NCBI GenBank assembly: GCA_012961645.1 | Contig: DTYY01000054.1 | Coordinates: forward strand, 1-5,669 | DNA length: 5,669 nucleotides | Reading direction: 5' to 3' | Source: Methanosarcinales archaeon | Lineage (GTDB): Archaea; Halobacteriota; Methanosarcinia; Methanosarcinales; Methanogasteraceae | The notes under the pieces: generated by a model | What the model was told of the DNA's origin: nothing | The model's database searches: none | Seen by the model: the letters and a program-made list of their open reading frames with translations, nothing else | Shown here: in pieces, positions 1-5,577 of the stretch | Layout: the number at the start of each line of letters is the position of its first letter | Position numbering within the stretch: the first letter of the stretch is position 1 | Translations under genes and position numbers: made by a program

Positions 1-776
1 CTTGCTGGCGTCCTTCTGAAGATGGGCGGCTACGGACTCTTCCGGGTACTGCTACCGATGCTCTCGACAGCGTCACATACTTCATCTACATCATCGCACT
101 ATTCGGACTGGTAAGCATCCTCTACAGCCCATTTGCTGCGCTCGCACAAAAGGACATAAAGAAACTCGTGGCATTCTCGAGTATCGGGCACATGGGATTC
201 ATATCCCTTGGCGTTGCCGCAAGCGTCCTTGCCGGTATGGAGCCAGCCAGAGTGGTTGCACACACCGGCGCGATGTTTCAGATGTTCTCACACGGAATCA
301 TCACGTGCGTCCTATTCGGCTGTTGTGGCGTGATCGAGCATCATACGCACACAAGGATCATAGACGACCTCGGCGGACTCACCAAGAAGATGCCGAAGTT
401 TGCGATCCTGATGGTTGCCGGATTCTTCGCATCGCTCGGACTGCCGCTCTGCAGTGGATTTGTGGCAGAGTTTGGTATACTCAGTTGAAGCTACCACACT
501 ATGCCGATCTTCGTGATCCTTGCTGCAATAAGCATACCGTTTACAGCCGGATACCATCTATGGGCTGTGCAGCGGACGCTGTGGGGTCCCTTCAACGAGT
601 ACCTCGGTGACATTTCAGAGATCAAGTGGTACGAGTTCGCATCACTTGCCGTCTGGGTGGTCATCTTTGTGGTGCTCGGCGTATATCCAGAGCCGGTCAT
701 AGGCATGATGCAGGATACTGCACACTACTTCCTGACGAGTGGTGATATTCTGCCGATAGGAGGGATCATACCATGA
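1..776 (+). pseudogene. nuoM: Complex I-like proton-pumping subunit M (NuoM/FpoM/FqoM), C-terminal part, disrupted
   Basis: This is the C-terminal part of the M subunit, an antiporter-like membrane protein of the proton-translocating arm of complex I-type enzymes (Nuo, Fpo or Fqo). The 5' end lies outside the window. Frame 1 opens with LAGVLLKMGGYGLFRVLLPM, which carries the conserved TM7 lysine (codon 19-21). The reading then moves to frame 3 near 61-66, most simply by loss of one base, and continues as DSVTYFIYIIALFGL and QKDIKKLVAFSSIGHMGF. The THTRxxDDLGGL loop and the TM12 glutamate in GFVAEF (codon 468-470) are also present. An in-frame TGA at 486-488 sits where E. coli NuoM, recalled from memory, has the Gly of ILFGSF, so GGA to TGA is the simplest change. 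The frame then runs intact to the TGA at 774-776, which overlaps the next ATG. The family's LPGLSG is LPLCSG here. Family identity is firm; whether the gene is really broken or misread is open. Confidence 0.5.
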
Positions 777-2257
777 ATTACATGGCATTACTCCCTGAAG
801 GGCTTCTGATCGGTTTCGCAGTGCTTGTGCTGCTTGTGGGACTCATAACCTCCCAGAAGAAGATCCTGGGATATATAACCCTTGTCGGACTGCTCTTATC
901 ACTCGGACTGATCATAAAAGACTGGAATCTCACTGCCACATTTGCTGACGCGCCATTATATGGTGCGATCGTGGTCGATCCATTCTCGCAGATATTTGGT
1001 GCGATGTTTCTGATCGTTGGAGTCCTTGTTTGTATTGCAGCACTGGAAGGCTATGGAAAGCATCCGCGACAGGACGAGTTCTACTCGCTGATGCTGCTTG
1101 CAACCGTCGGTATGATGGTTGTTGCCATGTCAAAGGACCTGCTGGCACTCTTCATCGGATTTGAGCTGGCAAGCATCGCTACGTATGCGATGGCTGGATT
1201 TGACAAGCGTGATCCAAGGTCGATTGAGGCTGCGCTCAAGTACTTCCTGATCGGCGGGCTATCCTCGTCGCTTATGGTATTCGGCATATCGTACCTATAT
1301 GGACTCACGGGCGCGACGCATATCGATACGATAGCATCCGTATTCGCAGCAAGCCCTGGTCTTGCTGCAACGCCTGCGGCACTCTTTGCGATAGTCCTCT
1401 TGATCGCAGGTTTCGGGTTCAAGATGGCTTTTGTGCCGTTTCACATGTGGGCACCAGACACGTACGAAGGTGCACCATCGATCGTGTCAGCGCTTCTTGC
1501 GGCAGGATCAAAGAAGATGGGATTTGCTGCGGCATTCAGGGTCTTTATCATCGGTCTCGTTGCGATGAAACTGGACTGGTACATTGCATTCATGATCCTT
1601 GCGATCGTGACGATGACTGTTGGTAACGTGCTTGCGGTGGTGCAGAAGAGCGTAAAGCGCATGCTTGCATACTCCTCGATCGCACACGCGGGATACATTG
1701 CGATCGTCTTTGTGATCGTGGCATACTACAAAGCACCTGATGCGGCTGTGAACCTCGCAGTTACAGGCGGGCTGATGCATGCATTCTCGCATGCGATCGG
1801 AAAGGCAGGCGCTTTCATTGCCGTTGCTGCGATCGGATACATGATCATGTCAAAGGACGGTGTCGATGACCCAAACCATGTCGACAACTACGACGGGCTT
1901 GGAAAGCGGGCTCCGCTGACTGCACTGCTCTTTGCGCTGCTGCTCTGTTCGCTCGCGGGAATTCCGCCACTCTTCGGGTTCACAAGCAAGTTCGTGCTCT
2001 TCCTCTCATCGATCGAGGCAGGGCTCCTCGGACTTGCGATCATCTGTGTACTGAACTCAGCGCTCTCGGTCTATTATTACGCGAAGGTTGTGATGCGGAT
2101 GTACTGGGGCGAGCCCCGCGGCGAGGCGTTTATTGAGCCGTCGACGTACGTCTTTGTGATGGCGATCGCTGTTATCGCACTGATCGCGCTCTTCGCCATG
2201 CCAGATGCTGTGTACTACTGGGCAGAAGCCGCAGCACATGCAGTAACAGGGGTGTGA
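773..2257 (+). CDS. nuoN: Complex I-like proton-pumping subunit N (NuoN/FpoN/FqoN)
   Basis: A complete 494-residue polytopic membrane protein, the usual length for subunit N, which forms one of the antiporter-like proton channels of the membrane arm. Hydrophobic segments run throughout. The TM5 glutamate is E131 (FIGFELASI), the TM7 lysine is K217 in GFGFKMAFVPFHMWAPD, the TM8-region lysines are K247/K248, and the TM12 lysine is K406 in LAGIPPLFGFTSKF. The VQKSVKRMLAYSSIAHAGY and HAIGKAGAF segments are typical of the family. The start is fixed by AGGAGGG at 758-764, 8 nt before the ATG, and by the ATGA overlap with the M gene, which suggests translational coupling. In archaea this subunit usually belongs to F420H2 dehydrogenase (FpoN in Methanosarcina, FqoN in Archaeoglobus), but the electron-input subunits are not in the window, so the donor cannot be read from the sequence. 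No defect is visible. Confidence 0.5.
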   Translation: MNYMALLPEGLLIGFAVLVLLVGLITSQKKILGYITLVGLLLSLGLIIKDWNLTATFADAPLYGAIVVDPFSQIFGAMFLIVGVLVCIAALEGYGKHPRQDEFYSLMLLATVGMMVVAMSKDLLALFIGFELASIATYAMAGFDKRDPRSIEAALKYFLIGGLSSSLMVFGISYLYGLTGATHIDTIASVFAASPGLAATPAALFAIVLLIAGFGFKMAFVPFHMWAPDTYEGAPSIVSALLAAGSKKMGFAAAFRVFIIGLVAMKLDWYIAFMILAIVTMTVGNVLAVVQKSVKRMLAYSSIAHAGYIAIVFVIVAYYKAPDAAVNLAVTGGLMHAFSHAIGKAGAFIAVAAIGYMIMSKDGVDDPNHVDNYDGLGKRAPLTALLFALLLCSLAGIPPLFGFTSKFVLFLSSIEAGLLGLAIICVLNSALSVYYYAKVVMRMYWGEPRGEAFIEPSTYVFVMAIAVIALIALFAMPDAVYYWAEAAAHAVTGV

Positions 2258-2263
2258 TACATA

Positions 2264-2680
2264 ATGCTAACAGAAGCACTATACAGAAAGATGATCGATG
2301 CATGCCACACCAGAATCCAGTTCGAGACGATCTATGGCGACATGGAGCTCGTCGCAAACACGATTCAGAGAAGCTCGAAATGGGCATCCCGATTGAAGGC
2401 GATTGCAACGGCAGAGGAAGACATCGATATGGCTGACTGCACGCTTGCAACAAACGACCTCTTCCTGACGACCATGCGAGGCGAGACCAGCATGAAAGAG
2501 TTCAAGGAACGGATCTGGGAGCTCGAACGGAGGTATCCAGAGGTCTTCAAGCGAGGCAGAATCGACAGCGGAACTCCGGAAGGCGCTGTAGAAGCGATCA
2601 TCTTCCGGGTCGAGTACATGATCAACCGGTACGATGTCAGGTACCCGAGCTTTGATATGCACAAGAGCAACGACAGGTGA
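2264..2680 (+). CDS. Uncharacterised soluble protein downstream of subunit N
   Basis: A 138-residue protein that I do not recognise. It starts 6 nt after the N-subunit stop, with AGGGGTG at 2248-2254 as a ribosome binding site about 9 nt upstream, so it is almost certainly co-transcribed with the respiratory genes. There is no signal peptide or membrane segment. Charged residues are frequent and most of the protein should be helical, for example around KEFKERIWELERRYPEVFKR in the second half. It has only two cysteines (C14, C59) in isolated positions, so no Fe-S cluster motif is visible. That argues against equating it with a Cys-rich accessory subunit such as Methanosarcina FpoO. A role as an accessory or assembly factor of the dehydrogenase is inferred from position only. 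The reading frame is open throughout, with codon choice like the N gene. Confidence 0.5.
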   Translation: MLTEALYRKMIDACHTRIQFETIYGDMELVANTIQRSSKWASRLKAIATAEEDIDMADCTLATNDLFLTTMRGETSMKEFKERIWELERRYPEVFKRGRIDSGTPEGAVEAIIFRVEYMINRYDVRYPSFDMHKSNDR

Positions 2681-2687
2681 TCGAGAA

Positions 2688-2957
2688 ATGGCAAAACGAG
2701 GCTGGGATAGCGAGGAATGCATCGAGCATTTCATGCACGATAAGACCGAAGCAGGTGCTGCAAAGCTCTTCATCTGCCTGCAGGATAACCGAGAGACGAT
2801 GGTCTGGGACGATGATCTCGGGCGGTTGCGGAACATGGCAGAGGAATGGGATGACTCATGGGCGCCCTTGATGGAGGAGATGACCGAACTGCTCGGGATT
2901 ACGGACTGGGATTCGTACGTGCAGATGAAGACGAAGTATAATCTGACGCAGTACTAG
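2688..2957 (+). CDS. Small acidic Trp-rich protein, last gene of the respiratory operon
   Basis: An 89-residue protein with no family I can name. I chose the ATG at 2688 because AGGTGA at 2675-2680 lies 7 nt upstream and overlaps the stop of the preceding gene. An in-frame ATG at 2634 would give 18 more residues but would overlap that gene by 47 nt. The protein is acidic and unusually rich in tryptophan (W6, W40, W54, W58, W74), with a run of aspartates at 41-43 and an acidic helix-like stretch around LMEEMTELLG. Two isolated cysteines (C11, C30) do not form a metal-site motif. No membrane segment or signal peptide is visible. It is followed at once by the operon terminator. Pairing with the preceding 138-aa gene suggests a common function linked to the complex, but this is inference. 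Confidence 0.5.
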   Translation: MAKRGWDSEECIEHFMHDKTEAGAAKLFICLQDNRETMVWDDDLGRLRNMAEEWDDSWAPLMEEMTELLGITDWDSYVQMKTKYNLTQY

Positions 2958-2969
2958 ATAGAGCTGCGT

Positions 2970-3013
2970 AATATGGGCGCGGTGGACGCGTCCATATTTT
3001 GTTTTCTTTTTTT
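2970..3013 (+). terminator. Hairpin plus T-tract terminator of the respiratory operon
   Basis: The arms AATATGGGCGCG (2970-2981) and CGCGTCCATATT (2987-2998) form a 12-bp stem with one G-U pair and a 5-nt loop (GTGGA). The stem runs into a T-rich tract at 2997-3013 (TTTT, G, TTTT, C, then seven T). It begins 12 nt after the last stop codon of the operon. Archaeal RNA polymerase terminates mainly on T-tracts, so the T-run alone would serve; the GC-rich hairpin makes it look like a bacterial intrinsic terminator. The site also separates the GC-rich operon from the A+T-rich island. Confidence 0.5.
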
Positions 3014-3056
3014 GTGCTGTTGTTCGATAGGTTTGAGTGTGAGCAAAGACGATAGA

Positions 3057-3065
3057 GATATATAC
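3057..3065 (+). promoter_or_regulatory. Putative TATA box for the RNase III gene
   Basis: GATATATAC resembles an archaeal TATA box. Its centre lies about 44 nt before the ATG at 3105, so a start site about 26 nt downstream would fall near 3087, giving a short leader that just includes the ribosome binding site. It sits directly after the preceding terminator, where a new promoter is expected. No clear BRE element is visible upstream, so the call is tentative. Confidence 0.5.
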
Positions 3066-3104
3066 TATGTGGATAATGATGATAATAGGAGGATAAAAAA
3101 AAGT

Positions 3105-3557
3105 ATGGACATCGTAACAATCGAGAAAAATTTTGGTTATTCGTTTGCCGATAAAAGTCTCTTGAATCGTGCTCTGACACGTAAAGCTTACGCTATAGAA
3201 CAAAAACAACAAAATCAAGACTGCGAAGATCAAGAAGTGTTTAGCACCCTCGGCGATGCAGTATTGAAAGCAGTATTGGTTGATCTATTAATAAAATCAG
3301 GCTGTAAAACAAGAGATGAGATAACAAACAGTAAGGCGAAACTCGAAAGGGAAGAAACGCTTGCGAAAATCGGTCAAAGTCTCGGAATCGGGCCGTTTAT
3401 TAAGTTGGGTGTTGGAGAGGGAAAACAGAAAGCGTACGAAGAGCCGAAAGTTCTTGCAGAAACACTCGAAGCATTGATCGGTGCAATTTATCTTGATAGG
3501 GGATATAGTACTTCGAAAGGTGTCATTACTGAATGGTTCGAGGGGTACTTCACCTGA
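3105..3557 (+). CDS. Stand-alone RNase III catalytic domain protein
   Basis: A 150-residue protein made only of an RNase III endonuclease domain, the fold that cleaves double-stranded RNA as a dimer. It opens with NFGYSFADKSLLNRALT. The signature segment is EVFSTLGDAVL (44-54), with E44 and D51 matching E. coli E38 and D45; the usual second Glu (E41) is Ser47. The second half of the site is VLAETLEALIGAIYLDRGY (116-134). There E122 matches E117, but E119 stands where catalytic D114 is expected. The C-terminal dsRNA-binding domain of bacterial RNase III is absent, as in Mini-III and the single-domain archaeal proteins. The start follows AGGAGG at 3087-3092, with a rather long 12-nt spacer. The frame is open back to 2973, but that stretch contains the terminator and promoter. 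The gene is more A+T-rich than the operon upstream. RNA processing or phage defence are both possible roles; activity is uncertain because of the Asp to Glu change. Confidence 0.5.
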   Translation: MDIVTIEKNFGYSFADKSLLNRALTRKAYAIEQKQQNQDCEDQEVFSTLGDAVLKAVLVDLLIKSGCKTRDEITNSKAKLEREETLAKIGQSLGIGPFIKLGVGEGKQKAYEEPKVLAETLEALIGAIYLDRGYSTSKGVITEWFEGYFT

Positions 3558-3558
3558 C

Positions 3559-3753
3559 CCCGCATATAGGGCTCGCGTTAAAATCCACAATTCCGAGCTA
3601 CCTGACAGCGTGTCCAAGAGAACACTGGAAAGCCGATTTTATCTCTGAAAAGCGCCATTTCACGAGTGCAACCCGGGGCGGTACGAGATAGCGGCAAAGG
3701 TGGTGGATATCTTCGGCAATGATACTATGAATATTATTGAGGTTAGCGCATGA
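3559..3753 (+). pseudogene. Remnant resembling the C-terminus of a DNA methyltransferase or R-M protein
   Basis: In frame 1 this stretch reads YRARVKIHNSELPDSVSKRT and then LESRFYL, a TGA at 3646-3648, KAPFHECNPG, RYEIAAKVVDIFGNDTMNII and EVSA, ending at the TGA at 3751-3753. The KVVDIFGNDTM ending resembles the C-terminus of site-specific DNA methyltransferases and related type III or Zn-ribbon restriction-modification proteins as I remember them; I could not search this. The segment has no start codon context and begins directly after the RNase III stop, so it looks like a 3' fragment whose body was lost. The left edge is approximate. Its last codons overlap the following nucleotidyltransferase ATG (ATGA), as would be expected if the original gene was translationally coupled to it. 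The coherent protein-like reading across the TGA is the main evidence; the family name is tentative. Confidence 0.5.
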
Positions 3754-4037
3754 GACGGGATGCAGCGCTGAAAATCTTAAGGGAACATAAGCAGGAATTG
3801 GAGGGGCGATACGGTGTCACCCGGCTTGGGATTTTTGGTTCGGTAGCAAGAGATGAGGCTGCCGAGGATAGTGATGTGGACGTGGTCGTTGAGATGGCGC
3901 CCGATCTCTTTGGGAGGGCAAGCCTCAAAGAGGAACTGGAGACGATTCTTGGGGCAAAGGTCGATCTGGTGCGTTACTGGCGGCGTATGAATCACTACCT
4001 GAAAAGACGCATCGACATGGAGGCACACTATGTATGA
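3750..4037 (+). CDS. mntA: Minimal nucleotidyltransferase, MntA-type antitoxin
   Basis: A 95-residue minimal nucleotidyltransferase (MNT) of the DNA polymerase beta superfamily. In characterised MntA-HepT toxin-antitoxin systems, MntA transfers AMP from ATP to the tyrosine of the HepT RX4HXY motif and so silences the toxin. The GSX10DXD motif is intact: G30-S31, then D42 and D44, in GSVARDEAAEDSDVDVVVEM. The third acidic residue is D72 in AKVDLVRYW. Length and motif spacing match the family, so the protein should be catalytically competent. The start has GAGGT at 3739-3743, 6 nt upstream, and overlaps the stop of the preceding remnant as ATGA. It overlaps the start of the HepT gene by 8 nt, the usual operon layout. 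The toxin gene that follows is broken, so this may be an orphan antitoxin. Confidence 0.5.
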   Translation: MRRDAALKILREHKQELEGRYGVTRLGIFGSVARDEAAEDSDVDVVVEMAPDLFGRASLKEELETILGAKVDLVRYWRRMNHYLKRRIDMEAHYV

Positions 4038-4396
4038 TAGGGCGTTGCTTCTGGAAAAGTCTCGAACAGATCGATGAGGCGTTAGCGAAAATAAAGCGGC
4101 GGTTTATCAACATCGATTCGCCCGACGATTTCCTGGATAGTGATTGCGGGCTGGACATGCTGGATGGAATCGCAATGATGCTTATCGCCACCCAGGGAGA
4201 ACTTCAAAAAGATCGATAGAGGGGCCGAAGGGAAATTGCTTGCGCACTATCCTGACATTCACTGGTATGGCGTCAAAGGTGTGCGTGACATCCTCTCCGA
4301 ACCAGTACTTCAATATCGATGCCGAGGAGGTTTTCCATATCTGCATGGATGATCTGCAGCCTTTTGCGTAACGCAGTACGGGAAATGATAGAGTAG
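4030..4396 (+). pseudogene. hepT: HepT-type HEPN toxin, broken by four frameshifts
   Basis: Reading across frames reconstructs a HepT-family protein of about 120 residues, the normal length. MYDRALLLEK starts at 4030 and continues as LEQIDEALAKIKRRF and SPDDFLDSD if an extra T near 4060 is skipped. An extra A in the A-run at 4206-4210 leads to KIDRGAEGKLLAHYPDIHWY and GVKGVRDILS. An extra base within 4297-4303 leads to QYFNIDAEEVFHICMDDLQP. An extra T in the run at 4362-4365 leads to LRNAVREMIE and the TAG at 4394-4396. HepT is a HEPN ribonuclease toxin with an RX4HXY motif. Here the motif reads R-D-I-L-S-x-Q-Y, and no single-base correction puts His at x (Asn, Asp or Glu result), while the tyrosine targeted by MntA remains. 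All four shifts are insertions, three of them next to or in homopolymers. Family assignment is firm; decay against sequencing error cannot be settled here. Confidence 0.5.
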
Positions 4397-4510
4397 TTGA
4401 AAAATGGCGATACATCCTGAAATTCAGAAATCTTTGCACAGCATATTAAACCCAGATATCTGCTGGTCTCGTTGTCCAGAATTGCGAAACCGCTCTAAAA
4501 GGTGAAAATC

Positions 4511-4831
4511 ATGGATAAGAAGATAAAAAAATTGATGACACGCATAAAGGACCATCTAATAAAGCTGAATGGCGAAAAAATTAAGAAAGTTATACTTTAT
4601 GGCTCTTACGCGAGAGGCGAAGCTACAAAAGATTCTGATATTGACGTATTGGTTGTGGTTGATGATTCTCTTGACCCTTCTGAAGTAAGAAGAAGTCTCG
4701 GCGACATTATTTTCGACATTCTTCTCGAAAAAGGAGAACTAATTTCCGTTATAGCAGTGCCCGAAAGTTTCTTTGTGAGTTATAATTCTCCGTTTCTGTT
4801 GAACGTGAAGGAAGAGGGTGTGATAGCTTGA
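4511..4831 (+). CDS. Second nucleotidyltransferase-domain protein, MNT family
   Basis: A 106-residue nucleotidyltransferase of the polymerase beta superfamily, distinct from the MntA upstream. The GSX10DXD motif is intact: G31-S32, then D43 and D45, in GSYARGEATKDSDIDVLVVV. The strand that usually carries the third carboxylate reads LISVIAVPESFF (77-88) and has no Asp at that place, as I recall for MNT proteins paired with the other HEPN family (Pfam HEPN, PF05168). I prefer the ATG at 4511 because AGGTG at 4500-4504 then serves as ribosome binding site with a 6-nt gap; a GTG at 4502 in the same frame would use up that site. The Lys-rich N-terminus and A+T-rich codons contrast with the first MntA, which suggests a separate origin. 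Its stop overlaps the TTG start of the HEPN gene (TTGA). It probably acts as the antitoxin or regulator of that partner. Confidence 0.5.
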   Translation: MDKKIKKLMTRIKDHLIKLNGEKIKKVILYGSYARGEATKDSDIDVLVVVDDSLDPSEVRRSLGDIIFDILLEKGELISVIAVPESFFVSYNSPFLLNVKEEGVIA

Positions 4832-5195
4832 AGGAAATAACTGACTTTATGAAAAAGGCGGAGAAGTTTTTAAAAACAGCAGAGCTTGCTTTAGATAGTG
4901 GTGATTACGATTCTTGTGTTTCACGGTGTTATTATGCCATGTTTTCATGGCGGAAGCATCGCTTCTTACAAAGTCCTTGCGAGCATCCACGCATAAGGGA
5001 GTGATAAGTTTGTTCGGTGAACATTTTGTGAAAATGGTGATTTTTGGAAGAGAAATAGGCAAATCCCTTACTGACATCCATGATAAAAGATTGATCGGAG
5101 ATTATGGGGTGGGTTTTACGATTACTCTGGTAGAAGCTGAGTTTGCGGTAGTCGCACATCTCGGTAAAGAGATGGAAATCGAAGGTGAAATATGA
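4828..5195 (+). pseudogene. HEPN-domain protein with one frameshift, partner of the second MNT
   Basis: A HEPN-domain protein of about 122 residues if one base is restored. It opens KEITDFMKKAEKFLKTAELA and LDSGDYDSCVSRCYYAMF, then shifts at the T-run 4942-4945, where one T appears to be missing. It continues in another frame as FMAEASLLTKSLRASTHKGV, ISLFGEHFVK and KRLIGDYGVGFT to the TGA at 5193-5195. The SRCYYAMF, THKGVISLFGEHFVK and RxxGDY segments are characteristic of Pfam HEPN (PF05168) proteins, which sit beside MNT genes. A canonical R-X4-6-H ribonuclease motif is not evident. The start is TTG at 4828, overlapping the MNT stop, with GAGGGTG at 4814-4820 about 7 nt upstream; an internal ATG at 4849 is an alternative. 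As written, translation from the TTG would stop at about 57 residues. A single indel in a homopolymer is a classic sequencing error, so the gene may be intact in the organism. Confidence 0.5.
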
Positions 5196-5217
5196 GCATG
5201 GTTCGGTTGTGTTTGGC

Positions 5218-5225
5218 AGGAGGTG
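5218..5225 (+). promoter_or_regulatory. Strong Shine-Dalgarno site that sets the start of the next gene
   Basis: AGGAGGTG is complementary to the 3' end of 16S rRNA over its whole length and lies 7 nt before the ATG at 5233. It is the strongest ribosome binding site in the window and argues against an in-frame ATG at 5185, which would overlap the HEPN gene and has only a weaker GAAGG upstream. Confidence 0.5.
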
Positions 5226-5232
5226 GACTCTG

Positions 5233-5577
5233 ATGTATTCCGGTGAGGCGAATTCTGTGTGGCATACGAAAGGGGGCACTCTCAGCGATAAGTCCGCTCG
5301 GAAAGAATTTGGGATTACGCAAGAGGAGATTATTGATGCCATCAGGGACGGTAAGCTGCAATACCGCACTAATACCGTGTATGGGAACCCGTACCTGAGG
5401 CTTATCCGAAGTGAGGTTGAAGCATTCGTAGATGAAAAATACGGTACCGACTACCTCGCGAAGAAAAAAATCAAGAATGAGTTGGCGCAGACCAATAGAG
5501 AATTGAGGAAGTTAAAAGCTCAAGCGGCATCTCTCGAAAAGAGAAAAGCCGAGCTGATGGATATTCTCGATGAATGA
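5233..5577 (+). CDS. Uncharacterised protein with putative DNA-binding N-terminus and coiled-coil tail
   Basis: A 114-residue protein. Residues about 17-66 (LSDKSARKEFGITQEEIIDA, then IRDGKLQYRTNTVYGNPYLR and LIRSEVEAFV) look like a compact helix-turn-helix or MerR/excisionase-like fold. One helix begins at the SDKSARKEFG turn, and a YGNPYLRL hairpin is followed by an EV-AFV helix. Residues about 75-114 are strongly charged and helical with spaced leucines (L84, L91, L94, L101, L108), a likely dimerising coiled coil. I remember similar hypothetical proteins in archaea and cyanobacteria but know no established function. It lies 37 nt after the HEPN gene on the same strand and may share its transcript. 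A DNA-binding role, such as regulating the neighbouring MNT-HEPN genes, is inference. The frame is intact. The sequence after it to 5669 is A+T-rich and holds no gene I can support. Confidence 0.5.
   Translation: MYSGEANSVWHTKGGTLSDKSARKEFGITQEEIIDAIRDGKLQYRTNTVYGNPYLRLIRSEVEAFVDEKYGTDYLAKKKIKNELAQTNRELRKLKAQAASLEKRKAELMDILDE

Noticed and set aside
486..488. TGA recoding (Sec or Trp) to explain in-frame TGAs at 486 and 3646
   Set aside because: TGA is the normal stop of most genes here (774, 2255, 2678, 3555, 3751, 4035, 4829, 5193, 5575), no SECIS-like structure was evident, and frameshifts nearby point to mutation or sequencing error.
2279..2836. A 185-codon open frame on the minus strand
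   Set aside because: It lies antisense to two tightly spaced + strand genes with good ribosome binding sites. Its composition (Ser/Arg/Pro-rich, no recognisable motif) is typical of a shadow frame in GC-rich coding DNA.
2973..3104. N-terminal extension of the RNase III protein by 44 residues, starting MGAVDASIFCFLFLCCC, which looks like a signal peptide
   Set aside because: The stretch is the terminator hairpin and T-tract read as protein, and a TATA-like box and AGGAGG site lie before the ATG at 3105, where the RNase III homology begins.
4404..4505. A 33-codon open frame (MAIHPEIQKSLHS...) between the two MNT-HEPN pairs
   Set aside because: It has no good ribosome binding site and no recognisable homology, and it overlaps the ribosome binding site of the next gene. 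It is more likely leader DNA; a weak TATA-like ATATTAA at 4443-4449 is not enough to call a promoter.
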